64,000 bases of DNA from Szabonella alba. GTDB taxonomy: Bacteria; Pseudomonadota; Alphaproteobacteria; Rhodobacterales; Rhodobacteraceae. Position numbers and translations under genes: made by a program. This document shows positions 49,902 through 58,921 of this stretch, piece by piece. Position 1 is the stretch's first letter; every line of letters starts with the position of its first letter. The stretch lies in the NCBI RefSeq assembly GCF_016765775.1, contig NZ_JAESVN010000004.1, forward strand, positions 124,001 to 188,000, read 5' to 3'. The notes under the pieces were generated by a model that searched no databases, was not told where the DNA came from, and saw only the letters and a list, made by a program, of their open reading frames with translations.

Positions 49902-50971
49902 CGCGGCGCAAGAACCCATATCCCGGCGTTCGCAGGAACATCGTCAGCGGCCATATCTACTGGAAATTTGAGGCCGGGGACTTTCGCTGCAACATCCCCG
50001 GCCCCTATGGTGGCCCTGAGTTTCTGGCGGCTTATGAGGCTGCCCTGAAAGGTGCAAAGGCCCCGAGATCCACCGCTGAACCCGGCACCGTGGCATGGCT
50101 GATCGAGCAATATCTGGGCAGCCTGAAATTCCTGAACCTGTCCCAGTCGCGCAAGCGCAGCATCCGGGGCGAACTGGATTGGCTGCGCGGCATGGCGGGC
50201 AAGTATCATTTTGCGCGCCTTGAGGTCCGGCACATCGAGGCGTTGATGGGCAAGAAAACCGGGCCAACTGCGGCGAATACCGTCAAGAAGAACCTGTCGA
50301 TGCTGTTCAACTTCGCGGCCAAGAAGCTCGGCTATACCGGCCCGAATCCGGCACGATTTGCCGAGAAGATGAAAACCAACCCGGACGGATACCACACATG
50401 GACCGATGCCGAGGTTGACCGCTTTCTTGCCCGGCATCCGGCAGGATCGAAAGCCCGGCTTGTCCTGTTGCTGGCGCTCAACACCGGTATGTCGCGCTCT
50501 GATCTTTGCCGCGTCGGCTGGCAGCATGTTACCCAGACAGGCGGCAAGGCGCGGATCGCTTACAAGCGGGCCAAAACGTCGGTGGCGGCAGATCTGCCGA
50601 TCCTGCCCGATCTGGCCGAGGAACTGGCAAAGGTGCCGAAAGACCGCCTGCTGTTCATCACGCAGGACGCCAAGCCCATCGGATACAAGCCCGAGACGCT
50701 CGGCAACTGGTTCCGTGATCGCTGCACCGAGGCGAAGGTGCCCGGTTCGCTGCATGGTCTGCGCAAAGCAGGTGCGACCCGGCTGGCGGATGTGGGGGCA
50801 TCGAACTGGGAAATCGCATCCTATCTGGCGCACAAGGACACCAAGCAGGCCGATACCTACACCAAGAAGGCGAACCGCTCAAAACTTGCTGACAGTGGGT
50901 TCGCCAAGCTTACAAACGTGTCCAACTTTCCTGATACGTTGGACAGAAAGGCAAAAAATGCCGATCAATAA
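49898..50971 (+). CDS. int: Tyrosine-type site-specific integrase
   Basis: This 357-residue recombinase has a core-binding domain (residues 60-150) and a catalytic domain with Arg200 (NTGMSRSDL), Lys226 (KRAKTSV), His286 and Arg289 (LHGLRKAG), His312 (YLAHKDT) and the nucleophile Tyr321 (ADTYTKKAN). All active-site residues are present. It ends 16 bases before attR and tRNA-Glu, the usual place for an integrase that targets the tRNA 3' end. It is the last gene of the right-arm operon. Confidence 0.96.
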   Translation: MTRRKNPYPGVRRNIVSGHIYWKFEAGDFRCNIPGPYGGPEFLAAYEAALKGAKAPRSTAEPGTVAWLIEQYLGSLKFLNLSQSRKRSIRGELDWLRGMAGKYHFARLEVRHIEALMGKKTGPTAANTVKKNLSMLFNFAAKKLGYTGPNPARFAEKMKTNPDGYHTWTDAEVDRFLARHPAGSKARLVLLLALNTGMSRSDLCRVGWQHVTQTGGKARIAYKRAKTSVAADLPILPDLAEELAKVPKDRLLFITQDAKPIGYKPETLGNWFRDRCTEAKVPGSLHGLRKAGATRLADVGASNWEIASYLAHKDTKQADTYTKKANRSKLADSGFAKLTNVSNFPDTLDRKAKNADQ

Positions 50972-50987
50972 CAACCACTTGCAAGGC

Positions 50988-51006
50988 GAAGTGGCAGCCC
51001 GTAGGG
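50988..51006. other. Right attachment site (attR) within the tRNA-Glu 3' end
   Basis: The 19 bases are identical to 41017-41035. They cover the CCA end, the acceptor 3' strand and the beginning of the T arm of tRNA-Glu, plus four bases outside. The tRNA on this side is complete, so the element restores the gene when it integrates. Confidence 0.93.
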
Positions 51007-51066
51007 GAGTCGAACCCCTCTTTTCAGGTTGAAAACCTGACGTCCTAACCGATAGACGAACGGGCC
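50992..51066 (-). tRNA. tRNA-Glu (TTC), integration target
   Basis: The minus strand folds to a cloverleaf with encoded CCA: acceptor GGCCCGT/ACGGGCT (G1-U72), G73, anticodon loop TTTTCAA (TTC, Glu) and T loop TTCGACT. The last 15 bases are part of the attachment site. Confidence 0.98.
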
Positions 51067-51084
51067 ATCGCTGGCGTGAGGCGG

Positions 51085-51113
51085 TGTTTAGTCAGAGGCT
51101 TTGCGACTCGCAA
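51085..51113 (-). promoter_or_regulatory. Probable promoter of tRNA-Glu
   Basis: TTGCGA and TAAACA are separated by 17 bases on the minus strand; the tRNA starts 18 bases after the -10 element. The promoter lies outside the element, so integration does not affect it. Confidence 0.65.
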
Positions 51114-51392
51114 GAGGAAATATGCGGCATCCCTCACGGGAAGGAAAATTTTCTTGCCATGGTGTGGTTTTACCGGTTCCGGCGGGGGTATGTTTTTCAG
51201 AACCCCGGTTTCCGGGACTGCCGTTACAGCGTCCTGCCCGGGCCGACGGTCCTGCCTTTCTGCGCGACCGGGGTCGGGTGGCGTGGCGGGGCCGCCCGCC
51301 CTCTTGCTGCGCGGCTCTGCCACTGCCCCCGCCCGGATCATCCAGCAGGGGGCCGCGCCACCGGCCCGGTCAAGGCCCGATCAGGCGCCCCG
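51114..51392. other. Intergenic stretch without a recognisable gene
   Basis: About 280 bases lie between the tRNA-Glu promoter and the copper chaperone gene. The open frames found here have no ribosome site and read as low-complexity Pro/Arg/Ala. I see nothing else in it. Confidence 0.5.
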
Positions 51393-51857
51393 TCACGGGC
51401 TGTGATGACTGTGATCCGCGCCGCCCGGCGGGTCGATCTGGAATTCGGTATCAATCCGCCCTGCCCGTTCGAAGATGAAGGTGACGGGATGCATCTCTCC
51501 CTCGACCAAGGGCGTGGTCAGGCCCATCAGCATGATATGCATGCCATCGGGTTCCAGCAGCACCACTTCACCGGGCGGGATCTCGACAGCCTCCAGCGCG
51601 ACCATCCGGGCAACACCCCCGTGATGCTCGGTCACATGCAAATCAATCTTCGCGGCAATCCTGCTTTCGATGCCGATCAGCCGATCCGCCTCAGGCCCTT
51701 CATTGACGATGCCCAGATAGCCCGCCGCCGCGCGCGCCGAGGCGACGGGTTGCGGGATATGGGGGTGGATCAGTTCGATATCGCCCTGCGTCACGCCATG
51801 GGCCAGCGCCGCGGGCGTGGCCAGCAAAAGGGCAAGAACCATGCCGGTTCGGAACAT
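51393..51857 (-). CDS. Periplasmic copper chaperone, PCu(A)C family
   Basis: This 154-residue protein has a signal peptide (VLALLLATPAALAHG) and the PCu(A)C copper site spread as in the family: His and Met in LHVTEHHGGVARM and the pair HIM in GMHIMLMGL. A His-rich tail (DHSHHSP) may bind further copper. Such proteins hand Cu(I) to cytochrome oxidase assembly factors in the periplasm. AAGGA supports the ATG at 51857; a GTG three bases upstream is also possible. No oxidase gene is nearby. Confidence 0.92.
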   Translation of the reverse strand: MFRTGMVLALLLATPAALAHGVTQGDIELIHPHIPQPVASARAAAGYLGIVNEGPEADRLIGIESRIAAKIDLHVTEHHGGVARMVALEAVEIPPGEVVLLEPDGMHIMLMGLTTPLVEGEMHPVTFIFERAGRIDTEFQIDPPGGADHSHHSP

Positions 51858-52065
51858 CACAAATATCCTTTCATGTCATGGCCGCCCGGAGGGCAGGCCG
51901 GGGCAACCATGCTGCCTGCCCGTATCATACCGGCATCATACCGCCTGCCTGCCCGGGCGAAAGCCCCCGCGCCGTCACGCACGCCCTGCGTTAGCGCGAC
52001 CACGCTTGCCGCCCCCCGCCCCAGCCGCTAGACCGGGGAAAATCCAGTTGGACGGAGGAACCCCC

Positions 52066-53031
52066 ATGGCCGATGCCGCAGAATTCCAGGACCGCCTGTT
52101 GTCATTGGGCCTTGCCCGCGTGTCCGAGGCGGCCGCCCTTGCCTCGGCCCGGCTGGTCGGGCGCGGCGATGAAAAGGCCGCCGATCAGGCCGCCGTCACC
52201 GCGATGCGCAACCAGCTCAACCTTTTGGACATCAAGGGTGTCGTGGTCATCGGCGAGGGTGAACGCGATGAGGCCCCGATGCTTTATATCGGTGAGGAAG
52301 TCGGTTCCGGCACCGGCCCGGCTGTCGATATCGCCCTCGATCCGCTGGAAGGCACGACGCTGACCGCCAAGGACATGCCCAATGCGCTGACCGTCATCGC
52401 CATGGCACCGCGCGGCACGCTGCTGCATGCGCCCGATGTCTATATGGACAAGCTGGCCATCGGCCCGGGCTATGCGCCCGACACCGTGACGCTGGACATG
52501 TCGCCCGCCGAACGCGTTCAGGCCCTTGCCCGCGCCAAGGGCTGCGGCGCCGAAAACATCACCGTCTGCATCCTCGAACGCCCCCGGCATGAGGCGATGA
52601 TCGCTGAAGTGCGCGCCACCGGCGCCGCGATCCGGCTGATCACCGATGGCGATGTGGCGGGGGTGATCCATTGCGCCGAGTCCGATGTGACCGGGATCGA
52701 CATGTATATGGGATCCGGCGGCGCGCCCGAGGGGGTTCTGGCGGCTTCGGCGCTCAAATGCATGGGCGGGCAGATCTATGGGCGGCTGCTGTTTCGCAAT
52801 GACGATGAACGCGCCCGCGCCGCCAAGGCGGGCATCACCGATCTGAACCGCGTCTATACCCGCGATGAAATGGTGACGGCGGATGTGATCTTTGCCGCAA
52901 CCGGGGTGACCTCGGGATCCATCCTTGCGGGCATCAAGCGCGAACCTGACTGGATCACGACCGAAACCCTGCTGATGCGGTCGAAAACCGGATCGGTGCG
53001 CCGGATGACCTATCGCAGCCCCGTCCGGTGA
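52066..53031 (+). CDS. glpX: Class II fructose-1,6-bisphosphatase
   Basis: This 321-residue phosphatase has the GlpX metal and substrate motifs IGEGERDEAPMLY, IALDPLEGTTLTA and the C-terminal ATGVTSGSILAG. It hydrolyses fructose 1,6-bisphosphate for gluconeogenesis. GGAGG seven bases before the ATG. It is followed after about 200 bases by recJ on the same strand; the same glpX-recJ order is familiar from related alphaproteobacteria. Confidence 0.96.
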   Translation: MADAAEFQDRLLSLGLARVSEAAALASARLVGRGDEKAADQAAVTAMRNQLNLLDIKGVVVIGEGERDEAPMLYIGEEVGSGTGPAVDIALDPLEGTTLTAKDMPNALTVIAMAPRGTLLHAPDVYMDKLAIGPGYAPDTVTLDMSPAERVQALARAKGCGAENITVCILERPRHEAMIAEVRATGAAIRLITDGDVAGVIHCAESDVTGIDMYMGSGGAPEGVLAASALKCMGGQIYGRLLFRNDDERARAAKAGITDLNRVYTRDEMVTADVIFAATGVTSGSILAGIKREPDWITTETLLMRSKTGSVRRMTYRSPVR

Positions 53032-53092
53032 TGGAGGCCGCTGACACCCTCCGCTGACGGCATGCACTGCGCCTGAAAGCGCCTCCCGCGCT

Positions 53093-53124
53093 TTCATCTT
53101 GGTCCAAATACCTCCGCCGGAGGC
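53093..53124 (-). repeat. Dispersed intergenic repeat, copy B
   Basis: Read on the minus strand this is the same 32-base element as at 26685-26716 with a single difference (TATTT in place of TATCT). It lies between glpX and recJ and contains the CCTCC-GGC-GGAGG mini-hairpin. Confidence 0.88.
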
Positions 53125-53236
53125 TCCGCCCGGGGCCACCGGCACCGCCTTATGCCATAAGGGCACCCGCGCCTTGGACCGCAGGCCCCCCCGCACGGCC
53201 CTTGCGCCGCCCTGCATCCTCAGGCAGACCCGCTCC

Positions 53237-54991
53237 ATGACCGACCGCGCTTTTCTTGATGTGACACGCTCTGCCACCGGCCGCCGCTGGATCGGTCCGA
53301 CGGATGAGGAAACACGTCAGGCCGAGGCGCTGGCGCAGGGCAGCAGTCTGCCGCTGCCGCTTTGCGTGACACTGGCCCGACGCGGGGTGACGGCGCAGGA
53401 TATCGACAGCTATCTGGCCCCGGCCCTGCGCGACCTTCTGCCCGATCCGTTGACTCTGCGCGACATGGGCCGGGCCTCCGAGCGTTTCCTTGTCGCGCTG
53501 AAACGGCGAGAGCGGATCGCGGTCTTTGCCGATTACGATGTGGATGGCGGCACATCGGCGGCGTTGATCCTGACATGGCTGCGCGCCATGGGGCATGGCG
53601 CCACACTCTATATCCCCGACCGGATTGATGAGGGCTATGGCCCCAATATCCCGGCCATGCAGGCGCTTGGCCGCGAGCATGACCTGATCCTTTGCGTTGA
53701 TTGCGGAACGCTCAGCCATGACCCCATTGCGGCGGCGGGTTGTGATGTCGTGGTGCTGGACCACCATCTGGGCGCGGAAACCCTGCCGCCCGCGCTGGCC
53801 GTGGTGAACCCCAACCGGCAGGATGAGGATGGCAGCCTTGCCCATCTCTGCGCGGCCTCGGTCGTCTTTCTGATGCTGGTCGAGTCCAACCGCCGCCTGC
53901 GGGGCGAAGGTGTCACCGGTCCCGACCTGATGGCGATGCTGGATCTTGTGGCGCTGGCGACGGTCGCCGATGTGGCCCCGCTGATCGGGGTCAACCGCGC
54001 GCTGGTGCGGCAGGGTCTCAAGGTCATGGCGCGGCGGGAACGTGCGGGTCTGCGGGCGCTGGCCGATGTGGCGCGGATGGATCAGGCCCCCAGTACCTAT
54101 TCGCTGGGCTTTCTGCTGGGCCCGCGCGTCAATGCGGGCGGCCGGATCGGGCAGGCCGATCTGGGCGCGCGCCTGCTGGCCACCGATGACCCGGCCGAGG
54201 CGGCGGCGATTGCAGAAAGGCTGGACCTTCTGAACACCGAACGCCGCGATATCGAGGCCGCCGTGCGCGCCGCCGCCATGGCACAGGCCGAGGCGCGGGG
54301 ACTGGACGGTCCGCTGGTCTGGGCGGCAGGCGCGGGCTGGCATCCGGGTGTTGTCGGCATTGTCGCGGCACGGCTGAAAGAGGCGACAAACCGCCCCGCT
54401 GTGGTGATCGGCATCGAAGACGGCATCGGCAAAGGATCGGCCCGGTCGGTGTCAGGCGTCGATCTGGGGGCTGCGGTGCAGCGCGTCGCCGCCGAAGGGC
54501 TGTTCCTGAAGGGAGGCGGCCACAAGATGGCGGCGGGCCTGACGGTTGAGGAGGCCCGCATTGATGAGGCGATGGCCCGGCTGGGCGAATTGCTGGCACG
54601 GCAGGGCGCGGGGGCGGGTGGCCCGGCGGATCTGCGGCTGGACGGGCTGCTGATGCCCTCGGCGGTCACCCCCGACCTGATCGAGCGGATCGAGGCGGCG
54701 GGGCCTTTTGGCGCCGGTGCCCCTGCCCCGCGATTCGCCTTTGCCCATCAGCAGGTCAGCGCCCGGCGGGTCGGCGAAAGCCACCTGCGGATCAGCTTCG
54801 GGGACGGGATGGGCGTGAAACTGGACGCCATCGCCTTCGGGGCCTTTGACGGGCCGCTCGGGCCCTTGCTGGATCAGGGCGGCGCGGGCCGGTTCCATCT
54901 GGCGGGCAAGCTGGAGATCAACACATTCGGAGGCCGCAGCCGCCCGCAATTGCGGCTGGAGGACGCCGCCCGCAGCGACAGGGCGGACTGA
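53237..54991 (+). CDS. recJ: Single-stranded-DNA-specific exonuclease RecJ
   Basis: This 584-residue nuclease has the DHH phosphoesterase motifs: VFADYDVDGGTSA, VDCGTLSHD, VVLDHHLGAE and LVALATVADV. The DHHA1 domain carries GGGHKMAAGL, and an OB-like C-terminal domain follows. It degrades single-stranded DNA 5' to 3' in recombination and mismatch repair. The ATG at 53237 fits the family N-terminus though its ribosome site is weak. Confidence 0.95.
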   Translation: MTDRAFLDVTRSATGRRWIGPTDEETRQAEALAQGSSLPLPLCVTLARRGVTAQDIDSYLAPALRDLLPDPLTLRDMGRASERFLVALKRRERIAVFADYDVDGGTSAALILTWLRAMGHGATLYIPDRIDEGYGPNIPAMQALGREHDLILCVDCGTLSHDPIAAAGCDVVVLDHHLGAETLPPALAVVNPNRQDEDGSLAHLCAASVVFLMLVESNRRLRGEGVTGPDLMAMLDLVALATVADVAPLIGVNRALVRQGLKVMARRERAGLRALADVARMDQAPSTYSLGFLLGPRVNAGGRIGQADLGARLLATDDPAEAAAIAERLDLLNTERRDIEAAVRAAAMAQAEARGLDGPLVWAAGAGWHPGVVGIVAARLKEATNRPAVVIGIEDGIGKGSARSVSGVDLGAAVQRVAAEGLFLKGGGHKMAAGLTVEEARIDEAMARLGELLARQGAGAGGPADLRLDGLLMPSAVTPDLIERIEAAGPFGAGAPAPRFAFAHQQVSARRVGESHLRISFGDGMGVKLDAIAFGAFDGPLGPLLDQGGAGRFHLAGKLEINTFGGRSRPQLRLEDAARSDRAD

Positions 54992-55021
54992 ACCAGCCGC
55001 CGCCCAGCCGCATGGCGGACC

Positions 55022-56110
55022 TCAATGCCGATACAGCAGCGACCGGCCCTTGTGGAACAGATGCACCTTGCCCGGATCGGCGGTCAGTGCGACCGAACGG
55101 TGCCGCAGACCGGCATGGATGCCCGGCAGTTTCGCCACGACCTGCGCCGCCTCGCCCTGCCGCTTGAAATACAGCAGCGTCACCTCGCCAAGCGCCTCGG
55201 TGATCTCCACCTCGCCGGTAAAGATCGCCTGATCCATGGTTTCGACCAGATCCTCGGGGCGCACGCCGATATTGACCTTCATGCCCAGATCGGAAACCTG
55301 CGTTGGAATGGCCGAACGCGCCGTGCCGCCGCCTTCCAGCCGGATCACCGTCATCGGACCGGTCTCGACCACCTCCCCCGCCAGAAGGTTCATCGCGGGT
55401 GATCCGATGAACTGTGCGACGAATTCGTTTTCGGGGCGTTCATAAAGCTGCAGTGGGCTGCCGACCTGACTGATCCCGCCCCCCGCCAGAACGACGATGC
55501 GGCTGGCCAGCGTCATCGCCTCGACCTGATCATGGGTGACATAGATCATCGTGCTTTCAGGCATCTGTTCCTTCAGCTGCGCAATCTCGATCCGGGTCGC
55601 CACACGCAGCGCGGCATCGAGGTTCGAAAGCGGCTCATCGAACAGATAGACCTTCGGATCCCGCACGATGGCCCGGCCGATGGCAACCCGCTGACGCTGC
55701 CCGCCCGACAGCGCCTTGGGCAGGCGGTCCAGATAGGGCGTCAGTTGCAGGATGCGCGCGGCCTTGTCGACGCCTGCGGCGATTTCATCCTTGGATTTCT
55801 TCGCGATCTTCAGCGCGAATTCCATGTTTTCGCGCACCGTCATATGTGGATAAAGCGCATAGGACTGGAACACCATCGCGATGCCGCGCTGCGCGGGGGG
55901 CACATCATTGACCAAAGTGCCGTCAATTTCCAGCGTGCCGCCGGTAATCCGCTCCAGCCCCGCGATCATCCGCAGCAGCGTCGATTTTCCGCAGCCCGAG
56001 GGGCCGACGAAAACGATCAGTTCCCCCTGTTTGATATCCAGATTGATATTGGCAAGGACCTTGACCTCACCATAGGCCTTTTCGACATTCACCAGTTTAA
56101 GATCGGCCAT
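55022..56110 (-). CDS. aglK: Alpha-glucoside ABC transporter ATP-binding protein
   Basis: This 362-residue ATPase has Walker A GPSGCGKST, signature [10 protein letters not shown], Walker B VYLFDEP and the C-terminal regulatory OB domain of the MalK/UgpC group (GVRPEDLVETMDQAIFTGEVEI). It is the last gene of aglE-F-G-A-K on the minus strand, 11 bases after aglA. It energises uptake of alpha-glucosides such as maltose, trehalose or sucrose; the exact sugar is inferred from the aglEFGAK order. Confidence 0.92.
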   Translation of the reverse strand: MADLKLVNVEKAYGEVKVLANINLDIKQGELIVFVGPSGCGKSTLLRMIAGLERITGGTLEIDGTLVNDVPPAQRGIAMVFQSYALYPHMTVRENMEFALKIAKKSKDEIAAGVDKAARILQLTPYLDRLPKALSGGQRQRVAIGRAIVRDPKVYLFDEPLSNLDAALRVATRIEIAQLKEQMPESTMIYVTHDQVEAMTLASRIVVLAGGGISQVGSPLQLYERPENEFVAQFIGSPAMNLLAGEVVETGPMTVIRLEGGGTARSAIPTQVSDLGMKVNIGVRPEDLVETMDQAIFTGEVEITEALGEVTLLYFKRQGEAAQVVAKLPGIHAGLRHRSVALTADPGKVHLFHKGRSLLYRH

Positions 56111-56121
56111 CGGTTCCCCCC

Positions 56122-57777
56122 TCAGACGCGCTTCACAAGGCAGGACCCCCAGGGCCCTAGCCGAACCTGGCCCGCCTGCCGCTCATCCGGGGCGACGGCC
56201 CCGACCGCCGCCCCGACGCTGCGCCAGTCGCCCGGCGGCAGGTCAACCGTCACCTCCTCCGCACCCAGATTGAAGGCACAGAAAATCTCATCGCTGCCGG
56301 CGCTGCGGATCAAGCTCAGCAGATCGCCCTCAGCCCGCATCTCGGTCTGCACGCCCTTGGACAGCGCAGGCTGGCCGCGCCGCAGCGCAATGGCCGCACG
56401 GTAATGCGACAGCAGACTGCCTGCCGCGCGTTGCTCGGACGGGGCCAGATGCAGATGCGCGGCAGGCACCGGCAGCCATGGCTTGCCGCTGCTGAACCCG
56501 CCCGTGCCATTGTCCGACTGCCAGACCATCGGGGTGCGGCATCCGTCCCGCCCCTTGAACTCGGGCCAGAATTCCTTGCCATAGGGATCCTGCAGATCCT
56601 CATAGGCGATTTCAGCCTCGGGCAGGCCCAGTTCCTCACCCTGATACAGGCAGACCGACCCGCGCAGGCACATCAACAGCGTCGCATAAGCCCTTGCCGC
56701 TGCGTCGGAAAGGTTCCAGCGCGTGATATGGCGCACGACATCATGGTTGGAATAGGCCCAGCAGGCCCAGCCCCGTGGTGCCGCCGCATCAAGCGCTGCA
56801 AAGGTCTCGGCCACCCGCGCAGGCGTCAGGGGCACGGGGGCAAGGAATTCGAAGGCATAGCACATCTGCATCCGCGCCTCGCCATCGGTATACTGGCCCA
56901 GAATCTCAAGCCCCCGCTGGCTGTCGCCCACCTCACCCACGGCGGCGGCGTTATACGGCTCCATCACGGCGCGCAGCCGCTCCAGAAAGGCGATATTCTC
57001 GGGCTGGCTTTTGTCGAACAGATGCAACTGGTGGTTATAGGGGTTCACCGCAGGTGCCGTATCGGCATTGCGCTGATCCTTGGGCAGGGGCGGATTGTCG
57101 CGCAGATGCCGGTCGTGGAAATAGAAATTGATCGTGTCCAGACGGAACCCGTCCACGCCGCGTTCCAGCCAGAATCGCGCGACATCCAGAAGGGCCTCCT
57201 GCACGGCGGGTTCGTGAAAGTTCAGATCGGGCTGCGAGGTCAGGAAGTTGTGCAGGTAATACTGTTCCCGCCGCGCGTCCCATTGCCAAGCCGGCCCTCC
57301 GAAGATCGACAGCCAGTTGGTCGGCGCCGTGCCATCCGGTTTCGGATCGGCCCAGACATACCAGTCAGCAAGGGGATTGGTCCGGTTCGCGCGGCTTTCG
57401 CGGAACCACGGATGCTGATCCGAAGTATGCGACAGCACAAGGTCGATCATGACCCGCAGGCCCAGTTCATGCGCGCGCGACACTACCGCATCGAAATCGG
57501 CCAGCGTGCCGAACATCGGATCGACATCGCAGTAATCGCTGACATCATAGCCGAAATCCTTCATCGGCGAGGTGAAGAAGGGGCTGATCCAGATCGCATC
57601 CGCGCCAAGGTCGGCGATATGCGGCAGGCGCTGCACGATGCCCGCCAGATCGCCGATCCCGTCACCCGTGCTGTCCTGAAAGCTGCGGGGATAGATCTGA
57701 TAGATCACCGCGCCGCGCCACCAGTCGCGATCCGCCTGCCGCGCGTCCTGCCCAAGGCTTTGCATCATGCCCATCAT
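56122..57777 (-). CDS. aglA: Alpha-glucosidase, GH13 family
   Basis: This protein of about 551 residues is a GH13 hydrolase. The nucleophile is Asp214 (DGFRLDTIN), the acid/base Glu282 (AAVGEVGD), and the transition-state pair His345-Asp346 (YSNHDVVRH). The N-terminal YQIYPRSFQDSTGDGIGDL and the (beta/alpha)8 core match oligo-alpha-glucosidases. It has no signal peptide, so it splits imported alpha-glucosides in the cytoplasm. Several Met codons (57777 to 57765) compete for the start. It begins about ten bases after aglG. Confidence 0.93.
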   Translation of the reverse strand: MMGMMQSLGQDARQADRDWWRGAVIYQIYPRSFQDSTGDGIGDLAGIVQRLPHIADLGADAIWISPFFTSPMKDFGYDVSDYCDVDPMFGTLADFDAVVSRAHELGLRVMIDLVLSHTSDQHPWFRESRANRTNPLADWYVWADPKPDGTAPTNWLSIFGGPAWQWDARREQYYLHNFLTSQPDLNFHEPAVQEALLDVARFWLERGVDGFRLDTINFYFHDRHLRDNPPLPKDQRNADTAPAVNPYNHQLHLFDKSQPENIAFLERLRAVMEPYNAAAVGEVGDSQRGLEILGQYTDGEARMQMCYAFEFLAPVPLTPARVAETFAALDAAAPRGWACWAYSNHDVVRHITRWNLSDAAARAYATLLMCLRGSVCLYQGEELGLPEAEIAYEDLQDPYGKEFWPEFKGRDGCRTPMVWQSDNGTGGFSSGKPWLPVPAAHLHLAPSEQRAAGSLLSHYRAAIALRRGQPALSKGVQTEMRAEGDLLSLIRSAGSDEIFCAFNLGAEEVTVDLPPGDWRSVGAAVGAVAPDERQAGQVRLGPWGSCLVKRV

Positions 57778-57787
57778 CCGGTTCCCG

Positions 57788-58921
57788 TTACTTGACCGAC
57801 CCGGCCAAGAGGCCGCGCACAAGGTATTTCTGCATGGCAAAGAACACGACCAGCGGCACCGCGATGGTGACAAAGGCCGAGGTTGCAAGGATTTCCCAAT
57901 CCCCGCCGCGCGATCCCATCAGTTCCTTCAACTGCCCGGTCATCACCAGCTGATCCTGCGTATTGCCAAGGAACACCAGCGCCACCAGAAGGTCGTTCCA
58001 TGTCCAGAGGAACTGAAAGATCGCGAAAGAGGCGAGTGCGGGGAAGGAAAGCGGCAGGATGATCTTCAGGAAGATCTGGAAATCGGTCGCCCCGTCGACC
58101 CGCGCGCTTTCGATGATCTCACGCGGCAGGCCGACCATGTAATTGCGCAAAAGGTAAACCGCCAGCGGCAGGCCGAACCCGGTATGGGCCAGCCAGATGC
58201 CAAGGTAACTTTTGCCAAGGCCAATCTCGTTATGCAGCTTCAAAAGCGGGATCAGCGCCAGTTGCAAGGGCACGACCAGCAGCCCCACCACCCCCGCGAC
58301 CAACAGCGCGCGGCCCGGAAACTCCATCCATGCCAGCGCATAGGCGGCAAAGGCCGCGACAAGGATCGGAATGACAGTGGCCGGGATCGACACGGTCATC
58401 GTGTTCAGAAAGGCCCGGCCCAGACCTTCGGCCCCCAACACACGCCCATAGTTTTCAAAGGTAAACCGGGGCGGCGTGACCGAGGTGACGAAGATCCGCA
58501 TGCCCCGCCTGCCCTCAAACTCGGTGGCCGAGGTCAGGCGGAAATCACCGTTCTGCAGAACCGTCAGATCCGCGCCATCATCGGCGGGCACGGTTTCCCC
58601 TGCCGGGAAGGCGCCGGGATCCCGCGCCGAGGTGCCAAAGGATTTCACGCTGCCGCGCCCGCCCTCGAACACATTGCCCGAAATCACGAAAACGCCGTTT
58701 TCGTCCACCGCATCCCCCGCCCCCGGGGCGCGGTATTGCAGCGTCTGTTCCGCCGGGAACATCGCCTTCCACCAGCCCGAGGCGGTGATCTGGTCGCGGT
58801 CGCGGAAGCTGGAAACCAGCAACCCGAAGGTTGGAAACAGCCACAGAAGCACCAGCGCAAGGGCCGACAGGTTCACCACCCAGACCAGCCGCGATTTCGT
58901 GCCGACGATATTGTCCATCAC
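57788..58921 (-). CDS. aglG: Alpha-glucoside ABC transporter permease AglG
   Basis: This 377-residue permease has six membrane segments with a large periplasmic insert between the first and second (residues 40-150, rich in Gly, Asp and Thr), as in AglG and MalG-type proteins. The coupling loop reads LPREIIESARVDGATDFQIFLKIILP. It pairs with AglF. It overlaps aglF by four bases (ATGA). The insert makes it larger than the usual 280-residue MalG type. Confidence 0.93.
   Translation of the reverse strand: MMDNIVGTKSRLVWVVNLSALALVLLWLFPTFGLLVSSFRDRDQITASGWWKAMFPAEQTLQYRAPGAGDAVDENGVFVISGNVFEGGRGSVKSFGTSARDPGAFPAGETVPADDGADLTVLQNGDFRLTSATEFEGRRGMRIFVTSVTPPRFTFENYGRVLGAEGLGRAFLNTMTVSIPATVIPILVAAFAAYALAWMEFPGRALLVAGVVGLLVVPLQLALIPLLKLHNEIGLGKSYLGIWLAHTGFGLPLAVYLLRNYMVGLPREIIESARVDGATDFQIFLKIILPLSFPALASFAIFQFLWTWNDLLVALVFLGNTQDQLVMTGQLKELMGSRGGDWEILATSAFVTIAVPLVVFFAMQKYLVRGLLAGSVK

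Larger units (their letters stand above)
41017..51006. mobile_element. Integrated capsid-only element of about 10 kb in tRNA-Glu (candidate capsid-forming phage satellite)
   Basis: Exact 19-bp direct repeats bound a region with a tyrosine integrase next to the intact tRNA-Glu. Inside are a gp6-like connector, large terminase, HNH nuclease, HK97 major capsid protein, U35 prohead protease and portal, plus small genes. No tail, tape-measure, baseplate, holin, endolysin, primase or helicase is recognisable. Genes are intact, tightly spaced and often overlap by ATGA, which argues against decay. Capsid-forming PICIs (known satellites) have this type of content; membership in a known family cannot be shown here. 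Confidence 0.85.

Noticed and set aside
41017-51006. Gene transfer agent cluster
   Set aside because: Rhodobacterales GTA clusters also encode tail and cell-wall hydrolase genes and are not bounded by att sites with an integrase. Here an integrase, exact att repeats and missing tail genes point to an integrative element.
41017-51006. Ordinary decaying prophage remnant
   Set aside because: No frameshifts or truncations are visible in the head genes or integrase, spacing is tight, and both att repeats are exact. A clean deletion derivative cannot be fully excluded and is listed as the main test.
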